From assembly GCA_018894105.1 (NCBI GenBank), contig CM032118.1, positions 35,444,690-35,508,689 of the forward strand: DNA of 64,000 nucleotides. Reading direction: 5' to 3'. Below the pieces are notes generated by a model, which was not told the DNA's origin, did no database searches, and saw only the letters and a list, made by a program, of their open reading frames with translations. Each line of letters starts with the position of its first letter. Within the stretch, counting starts at the first letter, position 1. Below are positions 22,221-33,287 of this stretch, one piece after another. The DNA comes from Jacaranda mimosifolia. Its lineage: Eukaryota; Streptophyta; Magnoliopsida; Lamiales; Bignoniaceae. The position numbers and the translations under genes were made by a program.

Positions 22221-24809
22221 TCCTTTACTGATATTCATACCCTTCTAATAAGAGATTGTTGTGCAGAATCTCATTATGAATTCCTCCATAAATGCACAAA
22301 TCCCCTTTGGAAAAATCGAGAGTTTTTTGTACAACTTCCTTTTAAGAAAGATATAAATATTAACCCTACTAAAGCCAGTGATCCAGGGATGCCTCCAGAA
22401 CAACTTGAACTAGCAACCAGAGAATTAGCTCAGCTACGTGATGAAGGTCTTATTGAAGTCACCAATTCTCCATGGGCTACTCAGGCATTCTATGTAAATA
22501 AAAGATCAGAACAGGCGAGGGGAAAAATGAGATTGGTGATCAAGTACAAAGCCCTCAACTACTTTCTTGCTGATGAGAAGTTCCCTTTGCAGAATCGGAA
22601 TTGCCTATTTTATAATCTGACCAAAGCCAATGTCTTTTCAAAGTTTGATCTGAAAGCAGGCTTCTGGCAGATAGGCATCCATCCAGAAGATCGGTACAAG
22701 ACAACATTTTGCATCCCAAATGCTCATTTCCAGTGGACGGTCATTCCTTTTGGTTTAAAGACAGCTCCATAATTCTTCCAGAAAGCTATGGTTCAAATCT
22801 TTGAGGCTTTGTTCCCAAATGCATTAATCTACATTGATGATATATTGTTGTTTTATGAAGATATGCAGACACACTTATTCCTTCTGCATAAGTTCGGGGA
22901 CTTAGTTCGACAATATAGAATAATGCTCTCAGAGAAAAAGATGACCATTGCACAGAATGAAATAAAGTTCTTGGGAATGTTTATAAACGATAGACAATAC
23001 TCATTGCAGCCTCACATTGCTACTGAACTTCTCAAATTTCCTGATAATTTGGAATCCAAGCAGCAGATTCAGCAGTTTCTTGGAGTTATTAACTATGCTG
23101 CGGATTTCATTCCAAGACTAGTATCAATCATCAGACCATTGCAGGATATGCTCAAGAAAAATCCTCCACAATGGTCCAGTGCACAGAGGAAAGCAGTTCT
23201 TGCCATTAAAGTTGTCATACAAAAGCTTCCTCCTTTACAGATTCCTTCAGATGGGAAAAGGATTCTTCAAACCGATGCTAGTGATACTTTCTGGGCTGCT
23301 GTTCTCATTGAAGAAAGGGAAGGAAAGAGAAATGTGTGCGGGTACAAGAGTGGATCATTCAAAATGGCAGAACAACATTACCACTCTACATACAACGAAA
23401 TTTTGGTGGTAAAGAAAGGTATTGAAAAATTCCAATTTCATCTTATCGGCCATAATTTCTTAGTAGAAATGGATATGACTGCCTTCCTTAAGATGCTGAG
23501 TTTCAAACCCCATACTATTCCTCCTAAGCAATTACTCAGATGGGCGGAATGGTTTTCTCAGTATTCTTTTACTGTCAACCATATCAAAGGGAAGAATAAT
23601 GTTCTCGCAGATCTTCTTTCCAGGCCTAAACTCTTTGAAATACCCAGAAGTCATATTCGCATCATTTGCATGTTTTGTCCTGTACCACCTTCAAAAATCC
23701 CTACCTTCTATGATTTCCCCCTTGATAGTCTTCCTCCAAAATTGTTTGATCTGATCAAAACCAAAACCCTTAAGTTCAGAGCTAAAGAGTTAATGTTAAA
23801 ATACCAATCCCTTACTGTTAGCAAAACTGGACTTCACACTTTTGGTGGTTTAGGTTTCCATCCAGACTATCCATTCTTCACCTTGTTCAGCGTCTCTAAT
23901 CCTTTCCACCTCATGTTTTCCAAAGAATTGATTTGCATGCTTTGGTACATGCTAGAACAATGGAGGATTGTTGTGGAATTTCCAATTGAGCAATCTATCA
24001 GATGGATAGTTGAATTACACAGTGGATGGTTCGATGACTATGATGATAATCCCTGTGCCAGATCATTTCTTGAATGGTTTTATCCTTTATCAATTTGGAT
24101 GAAACTATTTAAATTAATTCAAATCAAACAGGTTGGAAGAACTGAACCAGGAGTCTCTGTTATTTTTATCTTATCAAGACAAAGTTCTCCTCACATCTAT
24201 AACTTACCATATTTTTACTCAGTCCAAGAATATGGTGTTTTCCCGTATTTTCTCAACAAAGAGTTTTTTGAACATGGAAGTGAGATAAGGGAATTCCAAA
24301 GAAAAATGGCAGAGAATTATTCTGTTGTGCCACCCCAAATTTGGCCTAGATTTGAAGATGATGCTCCGTGGGAACAAGTGCCTATTGACTATGCTATACA
24401 ACTGCAGAATGATGCTAGAGCTTATTTTGAGCAGTTCTATACAGATTTCAATAGAACTACAGCAGAGCATATGTGGGGATGTTCGAAGACTTATTTCAAC
24501 ACTAATTGGAATTCACTATCCCATAATAAGTCTTCCCAAGTTGTTGCTGCTACTGTCCCATGCTCGTTTCCAGTTGTTAATCCATTCATCCCTACTATTC
24601 CTACTGCTATTTCATCATATAAGGGGAAAGAAAAAATAATTGATCAAGACGACATGATGTATTCACAGGACCCTTATGAGCTGGAATCGCAATGGATGGA
24701 AAAAGCTGGGATCACTTTTGACCTGAATAACCCGTTGAGTCAGACTCCACCACAAAATACATCAAGTGTGGTGTTTGGCCCATTTCCTGCTGGTTTTTTG
24801 ACTGATTGA
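22221..24809 (+). pseudogene. Pararetroviral reverse transcriptase, RNase H and C-terminal region (segment 1)
   Basis: Replication module in the same frame as coat protein and protease. Reverse transcriptase runs from about 22390 with FDLKAGFWQIGIHPEDRYKT and the catalytic YIDDILLF (22830-22853). RNase H shows TDASDTFWAAVLIEE (about 23271), YNEILVVKKG and NNVLADLLSRP. One stop (22770, where the inverted copy has Ser) separates the N-terminal reverse transcriptase from a 673-residue open frame (22788-24809), the longest in the window. After RNase H about 390 residues follow (Trp/Phe-rich, then a low-complexity tail) that I cannot assign to a known domain. Confidence 0.9.
24620..24636 (+). other. 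Possible plus-strand polypurine primer
   Basis: AAGGGGAAAGAAAAAA tract near the 3' end of the polyprotein frame, kept in the other copies. Caulimovirids prime plus-strand DNA at purine-rich tracts; the assignment here is a guess from composition and position. Confidence 0.3.
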
Positions 24810-24988
24810 AAGCTGGCGTCTTTACAGCTTTCGGTTGCTTCTGCTTTGTTTTGTCATTTGCTTGTATTATTGTCCTTTGCCTTTTATTTTGTCTAAAGCT
24901 GTTTTTAAACTGTTGTACTGGTTGTCCGGTGTGTCAGATAGGAACTGTAGCACAGCTGTTGTAAGTTTGTCGTGTGTTAATTCTCCAT

Positions 24989-25045
24989 CTATATAAAGAG
25001 ATGAATTTTATTAAGTTTGTAAGCTGATTTGGGGAGTGAAATAAA
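24989..25045 (+). promoter_or_regulatory. Pararetroviral promoter and early poly(A) signal
   Basis: TCTATATAAAG TATA box at 24989-24999, followed about 45 bp later by AATAAA (25040-25045). The spacing fits a caulimovirid promoter whose terminally redundant pregenomic RNA is polyadenylated on the second pass. The same block is present at 27044-27053 and 30666-30675 on the minus strand and 35367-35376 on the plus strand. Confidence 0.7.
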
Positions 25046-25335
25046 ATATTACTTAGAAGTACTTCAAGTTTTCTTTACTATTCTGCTAACTTCTCCGACT
25101 TTTAAAAATTAAGTATGCTCTGCACTTGCCTTTAAGAGGATCCTCTGAATTAGAAAGATTTTCATTTTTCCTTCTCTAAGTTTAGTTTTCTGGCTTTATT
25201 CAGTTTTCTACTCTTGATTTTGATCCTGACCGAAGCATGTGTCTTAGCATAAAAGGACACTTCCTTGTTGTTGCCCACAGTTGAGGCCTTTCTCGGAGGA
25301 CGTCATACCTTGCTAAGATACCGGCTTCCAGTTGG
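25046..25335 (+). other. Pararetroviral leader (segment 1)
   Basis: Leader of about 290 bp between promoter and primer site, with several short ATG frames. It ends at CTTCCAGTTGG and is interrupted there by an inverted fragment instead of continuing into the primer site. Confidence 0.7.
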
Positions 25336-28300
25336 AAGAAGAAGAAGAAGGACCAAACATCATAATCTGGTTGGGAACTGATTCATCGTCTGAGTAGTTG
25401 TCTGAGGGTATGAAAGGAATACAATCATCATCATCTTTGTAGTATTCCTCATCATCGTTGTCTTCGTATCCCTCTTGAACTCCCCATCCAGTATGAGTTG
25501 TTGGCCACTATGTTGGAGGCGGTGGAGTGTATCTGAACAAATAGTCAAACTTGTCTGAAGGTTATCCCAAGGTATCCACAAAAGGATCATCCCTAGATAT
25601 TCTTGATGGTCCTTGTCTAGGGGCTTCTGGAACTTCTGGTGGTGCATAGATGGGACTGTCGTATCCATCAAATTCGTAAATTGACATTTTAGATTCAATA
25701 GAATACATGGGACTAAAATAGCTTGGAACTCCGGTCTTCTCTTTCTACTTTTGGAACTTAATCTCTACCGTTCCATCTTTATTTTTGTGAAAAGATGGTT
25801 CAGTAGACTGAATCGGCTTTGATTCCTTCGACGCTTGGTGAGTTTGTTCATAGACCGTTATCCATGAGTCAGGAATCAACTTCTGCAATTTCTCCTTTAG
25901 TAATTGTCTGGGGACATACGTACAGCTAGGTATATGATCTGTGTCCTATAGAAATTAACAAAGCTTCATTTGTCTCCTGAGGATAAGCAAAATCAATAGA
26001 ATGATTTTGAATCCTGTACACCATCTGGTAGTGAAGGGTTGCAGAATAGGTTGTAGCCGTAGGAACTGCTCCACAAATTTGAATTTGGAGTTTGAGCGCC
26101 GACTGTAAGCATGGATCTGATATTGGCAGGTTGAAGTTAGGAAACATTGTTACCAATACTGTTCCTGAATTCAATATTGTTTGAACAGTGCCAATACATG
26201 CATGCTGATAATCAGAATACCGAGTATCCAAAAGAGCTATTCTTGCTGTAGTAGGTAAGCCTTTTCGTCCATAAAGTGTAAGGGCAAACCTTATGGCTCC
26301 AAAATGGATATGAGTATATCCTTCTGAAAGCCATAACCTGGGTAAGTGAGAGCGTAGCTCAATTGAAACCATCTGTTCCTTTTCAGTAGCAGGAAGAAAG
26401 TGTTGATCAAAGGCTGAGGCTTGTACATACTCCTTAACCTGAACTTCAGAAGGAGTAATGAGGCTTTTGACTGTTTTGGTAAAGGAAGATCTAGGTTTGG
26501 TGAAGGCATTATAGGGATTTATGAGTGGCAAATAGGTGAGTGGAACCTTTTCATTATCTGGTAGATAGGTAATTTCATATAGGGAGTCTATCTTAGAAGC
26601 ATTAGACTGACGGAAACTGTTACTAGGAACAAGGGTAGAGGAAGAGGAAGAGGAAGAGGAAGATGAGGTAGATGGCTTGGGTAGTAAACTATCCATGGCT
26701 CCGATACCAACTGGAAATCAGTATCTTAGCAAGGTATGACGTCCTTCGAGAAAGGCCTTAACTGTGGGCAACTACAAGGGAGTGTCCGTTTGTGCTAAGA
26801 CACATGCTTCGGTCAGGATCAAAATCAAGAGTAGAAAACTGAACAAAGCCAGAAAACTAAACTTAGAGAAGGAAAAATAAAAATCTTTCTGATGCAGAGG
26901 ATCCTATTAAAGGCAACTGCAGAGCATACTTAATTTTTAAAAGTCGGAGAAGTTAGCGAAATAGTAAAGAAAACTTGAAGTGCTTCTAAGTAATATTTTA
27001 TTTCACTCCCCAAATCAGCTTACAAACTTAATAAAATTCATCCCTTTATATAGAGGGAGAATTAACACACAACAAACTTACAACAGCTGTGCTACAGTTC
27101 CTATTTGACACACCCGACAACCAGTATAATAGTTTAAAAACACCTTTAGATAAAATAAAAGGCAAAGGACAATAATACAAGCAAACGACAAAACAACAAA
27201 GCAAAAGCAATCGAAAGCTGTAAAGACGCCAGCTTTTAATCAGTCAAAAAGCCAGCAGGAAATGGTCCAAACACCACACTTGATGTATTTTGTGGTGGAG
27301 TCTGACTCAACGGGTTATTCAGGTCAAAAGTGATCCCAGCTTTTTCCATCCATTGCGATTCCAGCTCATAAGGGTCCTGTGAATCCATCATGTCGTCTTG
27401 ATCAATTATTTTTTCTTTCCCCTTATCTGATGAAATAGCAGTAGGAATAGTAGGGGTGAATGGATTAACAACTGGAAACGAGCATGGGACAGTAGCGGCA
27501 ACAACTTGGGAAGACTTATCGTGGGATAGTGAATTCCAATTAGTGTTGAAATAAGTCTTCGAACATCCCCACATATGCTCTGGTGTAGTTCTATTGAACT
27601 CTGTATAGAATTGCTCAAAATAAGCTCTAGCATCATTCTGCAGTTGTATAGCATAGTCAATAGGCATTTGTTCCCACGGAGCATCATCTTCAAATCTGGG
27701 CCAAATTTAGGGTGGCACAACAAAATTATTCTCTGCCATTTTTCTTTGGAATTCCCTTATCTCACTTCCATGTTCAAAAAACTCTTTGTTGAGAAAATAC
27801 GGGAAAACACCATATTCTTGGACTGAGTAAAAATATGGTAAGTTATGGATGTGAGGAGAACTTTGTCTTGATAAGATAAAAATAACAGAGACTCCTGGTT
27901 CAGTTCTTCCAACCTATTTGATTTGAATTATTTTAAATAGTTTCATCCAAATTGATAAAGGATAAAACAATTCAAGAATTGATATGGCACAGGGATTATC
28001 ATCATAGTCATCGAACCATCCACTGTGTAATTCAACTATCCATCTGATAGATTGCTCAATTGGAAATTCCATAACAATCTTCCATTATTCTAGCATGTAC
28101 CAAAGCATGCAAATCAATTCTTTGGAAAACATGAGGTGGAAAGGATTAGAAACGCTGAACAAGGTGAAGAATGGATAGTCTGGATGGAAACCTAAACCAC
28201 CAAAAGTGTGAAGTCTAGTTTTTCTAACAGTAAGGGATTGGTATTTTAACATCATCTCTTTAGCTCTGGACTTAAGGGTTTTAGTTTTGATCAGATCAAA

Positions 28301-30049
28301 CAATTCTGGAGGAAGACCATCAAGGGGGAAATCATAGAAGATAGGGATTTTTTAAGGTGGTGCAGGAGAAAACATGCAAATGATGGGAATATGACTTCTG
28401 GGTATTTCAAAGAGTTTAGGCCTGGAAAGAAGATCTGCGAGAACATTATTCTTCCCTTTGATATGGTTGACAGTAAAAGAATACTGAGAAAACCATTCCG
28501 CCCATCTGAGTAATTGCTTAGGAGGAATAGTATGGGGTTTGAAACTCAGCATCTTAGGGAAGATAGTCATATCCATTTCTACTAAGAAATTATGGCCGAT
28601 AAGATGAAATTGGAATTTTTCAACACCTTTCTTTACCGCCAAAATTTCGTTGTATGTAGAGTGGTAATGTTGTTCTGCCATTTTGAATGATCCACTCTTG
28701 TACCCGCACACATTTCTCTTTCCTTCCTTTTCTTCAATGAGAACAGCAGCCCAGAAAGTATCACTAGCATCGGTTTGAAGAATCCTTTTCCCATCTGAAG
28801 GAATCTGTAGAGGAGGAAGCTTTTGTATGATAGCTTTAATGGCAAGAACTGCTTTCCTCTGTGCACTGGACCATTATGGAGGATTTTTCTTGAGCATATC
28901 CTGTAATGGTCTGATGATTGATGCTAGTCTTGGAATGAAATCCGCAGCATAGTTAATAACTCCAAGAAACTGCTGAATCTGCTGCTTGGATTCCAAACTA
29001 TCAGGAAATTTGAGAAGTTCAGTAGCAATGTGAGGCTGCGATGAGTATTGTCCATCCTTCATTCTGTGCAATGGTCATCTTTTTCTCTGAGAGCATTATT
29101 GTATATTGTCAAACTAAGTCCCCGAACTTATGCAGAAGGAATAAGTGTGTCTGTATATCTTCAAAAAACAGCAATATATCATCAATGTAGATTAATGCAT
29201 TTGGGAACAAAGGCTCAAAGATTTGAACCATAGCTTTTTGGAATAATGATGGTGCTGTCTTTAAACCAAAAGGAATGACCGTCCACTGTAAATGAGCATT
29301 TGGAATGCAGAATGCTGTCTTGTACCGATCTTCTGGATGGATGCCTATCTGCCAGAAGCCTGCTTTCAGATCAAACTTTGAAAAGACATTGGCTTTGGTC
29401 AGATTATAAAATAGGCAATTCCGATTCTGCAAAGAGAACTTCTCATCAACAAGAAAGTAGTTGAGGGGTTTGTAGTTGATCACCAATCTCATTTTTCCCC
29501 TCGCATGTTCTGATCTTTTATTTACATAGAATGCCTGACTAGCCCATGGAGAATTGGTGACTTCAATAAGACCTTCACCACGTAGCTGAGCTAATTCTCT
29601 GGTTGCTAGTTCAAGTTGTTCTGGAGGCATCCCTGGATGACTGGCTTTAGTAGGGTTAATATTTATATCTTTCTTAAAAGGAAGCTGTACAAAAAACTCT
29701 AGATTTTTCCATAGGGGATTTGTGCATTTAGGGAGGAAATCAGAATGAGATTCTGCACAACAATCTCTTATTAGAAGGGTATGAATATCAGTAACGGATT
29801 AAGATTGGAAAGAAAGGTTATAACATGGTTTGATATAGGGAAGGAAAAAAGACTTAAATCTAAGACCTTCTGACTTAGGTATTACTTTCTTCTCCCAATG
29901 CTGTTTAATGATATCAAACCCAATCACAACATCTTGTTTAGGCAAAGAAGAACTAAGGAATTTATGGGTAATGGAGAGTTCAGGAAAGAATTGTATCTTG
30001 ACAGGTTTGCTAATCAGGTCAATTGTTAGATTCTCACTGTTAGCAACCT
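25336..30049 (-). mobile_element. Pararetrovirus segment 2, inverted, 4.7 kb, contiguous across the primer site
   Basis: Minus-strand fragment that reads, on that strand, from protease (about 30049) through reverse transcriptase (29109-29630, broken after), RNase H (28352-28711), C-terminal region (to 27236), promoter, leader, primer site (26697-26709), movement protein ATG (26696) and linker (to 25336). It therefore crosses the primer site without a break, unlike segment 1. The movement protein part is open for 256 codons (25926-26696). Frameshifts and stops break the pol part (for example at 28303-28352 and 28866-28874). The left junction shares GTTGG with segment 1 and the right junction shares GAAAG with segment 3. 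Confidence 0.85.
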
Positions 30050-30331
30050 GAAAGGACCTGGAGAAGCATTTCCAACGGATGTCTCAAAAGTTCTATATTC
30101 TTGGTGGGATGGACAATCCAAATCTGAAGCAAGCCTACGTCAATTCCATTCCTGAGTCCCTTGGTCGTGAAACCCTAAGACTAATTGAGATGAGAGAACG
30201 AATACTTGAAAATGTCTCTCTCGGAGAAATTTATCAATTTGTCTTCAAGGCCCTGGAAAAACTGTGCAACAATTGGAAGTTTTTCAAAGAGTTCCAGGAG
30301 ACAGGGAGAAAGTTCTCAAAGGAATATGACA
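30050..30331 (+). mobile_element. Pararetrovirus segment 3, coat protein fragment
   Basis: A 282-bp plus-strand piece of the coat protein region (KDLEKHFQRMSQKFYILGGM onward), corresponding to about 21107-21385 of segment 1, inserted between two minus-strand pieces. Open in its own frame. Confidence 0.85.
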
Positions 30332-30990
30332 ACTGGAAGCCGGTATCTTAGCAAGGTATGACGTCCTCCGAGAAAGGCCTCAACTGTGGGGAACAACAAG
30401 GGAGTGTCCTTTTATGCTAAGACACATGCTTCGGTCAGGATCAAAATCAAGAGTAGAAAACTGAACAATGCCAGAAAACTAAACTTAGAGAAGGAAAAAT
30501 AAAAATCTTTCTGATGCAGAGGATCCTCTTAAAGGCAACTGCAGAGCATACTTAATTTTTAAAAGTCGGAGAAGTTAGCAGAATAGTAAAGAAAACTTGA
30601 AGTGCTTCTAAGTAATATTTTATTTCACTCCCCAAATCAGCTTACAAACTTAATAAAATTCATCCCTTTATATAGAGGGATAAGTAACACACGACAAACT
30701 TACAACAGCTGTGCTACAGTTCCTATCTGACACACTCGACAACCAGTACAATAGTTTAAAAATAGCTTTAGACAAAATAAAAGGCAAAGGACAATAATAT
30801 AAGCAAATGACAAAACAACAAAGCAAAAGCAACCGAAAGCTATAAAGACGCCAACTTTTAATCAGTCAAAAAACCAGCAGGAAATGGGCCAAACACCACA
30901 CTTGATGTATTTTGTGGTGGAGTCTGACTCAACGGGTTATTCAAGTCAAAAGTGATCCCAGCTTTTTCCATCCATTGCGATTCAAGCTCA
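30332..30990 (-). mobile_element. Pararetrovirus segment 4, leader, promoter and polyprotein C-terminus
   Basis: Minus-strand piece that begins exactly at the leader end (AACTGGAAGCCGGTATC, the complement of the sequence abutting the primer site) and runs back through leader, TATA (30666-30675) and the last 45 or so codons of the polyprotein. It joins segment 5 at a shared CATAA. Confidence 0.85.
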
Positions 30991-31357
30991 TAACCTGGGT
31001 AAGTGAGAGGGTAGCTCAATTGAAACCATATGTTCCTTTTCAGTAGCAGGAATAAAGTGTTGATCAAAGGCTGAGGCTTGTACATACTCCTTAACCTGAA
31101 CTTTAGAAGGAGTACTGAGGCTTTTGACTATTTTGGTAAAGGAAGATCTAGGTTTGGTGAAGGCATTATAGGGATTTATGAGCGGCAAATTGGTGAGTGG
31201 AACCTTTTCATTATCTGGTAGATAGGTAATTTCATATAGGGAGTCTATCATAGAAGCATTAGACTGACAGAACTGTTACTAGGAACAAGGGTAGAGGAAG
31301 AGGAAAATGAGGTGGATGGCTTGGGTAGTAAACTATCCATGGCTCCGATACCAACTG
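30991..31357 (-). mobile_element. Pararetrovirus segment 5, movement protein N-terminus to primer site
   Basis: Minus-strand piece matching 18565-18915 of segment 1, then primer site (31341-31353) and the abutting CTTCC. A one-base loss near 31270 shifts the frame near the start. It ends at the primer-site edge, where segment 6 begins with a shared GAAG. Confidence 0.85.
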
Positions 31358-31457
31358 GAAGCATGTGTCTTAGCATAAAAGGACACTCCCTTGTTGTTGC
31401 CCACAGTTGAGGCCTTTCTCGGAGGACGTCATACCTTGGTAAGATACCGGCTTCCAC
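31358..31457 (+). mobile_element. Pararetrovirus segment 6, leader end
   Basis: 100-bp plus-strand piece of the leader, matching about 25231-25330 of segment 1 and ending GGCTTCCA at the primer-site edge. It is joined to the middle of the movement protein linker. Confidence 0.8.
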
Positions 31458-33287
31458 GGAAGTCCCATCTATGCACCACCAGAAGTTCCAGAAGCCCCTA
31501 GACAAAGACTATTAAGATTATCTAGGGATGATCCTTTTGTGGATACCTTGCGACAACCTTCAGGCAAGTTTGACTATTTGGTCAAATACACTCCACCGCC
31601 TCCAACACAGTGGCCAACAACTCATACTGGATGGGGAGTTCAAGAGGGATATGAAGACAACGATGATGAGGAATACTGCAAAGATGATGATGACTGTATT
31701 CCTTTCATACCCTAAGACAACTACTCAGACGATGAATCAGTTCCCAACCAGATTATGATGTTTGGTCCTTCTTCTTCTTCTTCCTTCCAACAATTGAATT
31801 ATCATCCTAAGGAAATTCAAACTCCAGAGTACATTCACTCGTGGAAGATTAAGAACCCTACAGCTCGAAGGTCAGACGGTTCGACTATGGAAGTTACTGC
31901 TGCAAAAGCAACTCTCAACTGGCAGTCCGAAAATGCAGTAGTTCAAAACCATATGCTGCAAAAGATTGTAAAAAGCCAGGAGAGAATTGAAGCCAAGATG
32001 GAGAATCAGATTGCGGTTACAATTCAATCCTTAAAGAAAAGGATTGATATGGTGCACAATGAAATCATGAGACTTCTCCAAACCTCACAACCATTCAGCC
32101 ATAAAGAATAGGAGATCAGGACACTCAAAACCCAATTAAAGTCTCTAGAAGAACAGTACCAGAAAAACTCTATTTGGAGCAGGCCAGAACCATCAGTGTC
32201 TTCCTATCCTGTTGTCTCACAACCACTTCATGGGCTGGATAACTTCAAAAAGATGTTTGGAGACTCATCTTCATTCTTTTCTCCAGAGGAATAAAAAAGG
32301 AAAAGTAATCTTCAAACTGCTACAACTTTAAGCACATCTGAACTAACGGTTTCAAATCCACCACAGTTTATGATGCAGGATTCCTCTACTTCAAATCCAC
32401 TCACTGATTATCTCAATAAGGTTGCTGACCGTGAGGAACATAAACCAAACAGACCATGGCCAGTATTTGTTACAGAAGATATCAGTGACTCAGAAGAACT
32501 CTCAGAAGATGTCCCGTTACTTTTTATGAATCAACCTCCAGATGAAAGAACTCCAGATACTCCACAAGAGCCAGTTGTTGATGACGAACCAGAAACCAGT
32601 CAACAAGGTCAACAAAGGAATACTTCCAACAGTTTCTATTCTAGCAATTCAGGACATCTGTTTTCTTTTGATGATATTCCTCCTTCTCTCTGGAAGGACA
32701 GAATCCATGAAATGATGTCTTGGCGTGTGACAGAACTTCAGAAACCAAGAGCCACTTTAATTAGTGTTATCAATGGTTTCACTGCTAGAATGACTGGTAC
32801 TTTGAAAAAATGGTGGTATGCTCTTGGAGAATATCGACAGATCCAAGCCAGAAATGCAGCAAACGTTGAAACCTTCATAAATTATATTTATGTTGAGTTT
32901 CTGGGACACAATCAAAACAATATTGATGTTGCTAGGGAGGAGTTCTTTAAGATGAAATGTTGTTCTTTCCAAAGAAAGGACCTGGAGAAGCATTTCCAAC
33001 GGATGTCTCAAAAGTTCTATATTCTTGGTGGGATGGACAATTCAAATCTGAAGCAAGCCTACATCAATTCCATTCCTGAGTCCTTTGGTTGTGAAACCCT
33101 AAGACTAATTGAGATAAGAGGACGAACACTTGAAAATGTCTCTCTCGGAGAAATTTATCAATTTGTCTTCAAGGCCCTGGAAAAACTGTGCAACAATTGG
33201 AAGTTTTTCAAAGAGTTCCAGGAGACAGGGAGAAAGTTCTCAAAGGAATGTGACAGGAACGATCTTCAGATCAAGTGCAAGTCAGAC
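31458..33287 (+). mobile_element. Pararetrovirus segment 7, linker and coat protein
   Basis: Plus-strand copy of linker through coat protein (segment 1 about 19587-21417). It has the shared TAG at 32107-32109, a private stop near 32294 and then a 309-residue open coat frame (32370-33299). It stops before the zinc finger. Confidence 0.85.

Larger units (their letters stand above)
18544..25335 (+). mobile_element. Endogenous pararetrovirus, full genome-length unit (segment 1)
   Basis: One complete turn of a Caulimoviridae genome of about 6.78 kb, opened at the tRNA-Met primer-binding site: the 11-bp CTTCCAGTTGG occurs at both ends. Order: primer site, movement protein, linker, coat protein with zinc finger, aspartic protease, reverse transcriptase, RNase H, C-terminal region, promoter, leader. 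There is no integrase or LTR, so this is not a retrotransposon. A single movement-to-RNase H polyprotein of roughly 2,080 codons resembles petuviruses and florendoviruses; I leave the genus open. Private damage includes a stop near 18982, a 1-base deletion near 19751, and stops near 20284, 20973, 21249, 21486, 21525 and 22770. Two more stops (20238, 22218) are shared with other copies. Confidence 0.9.
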
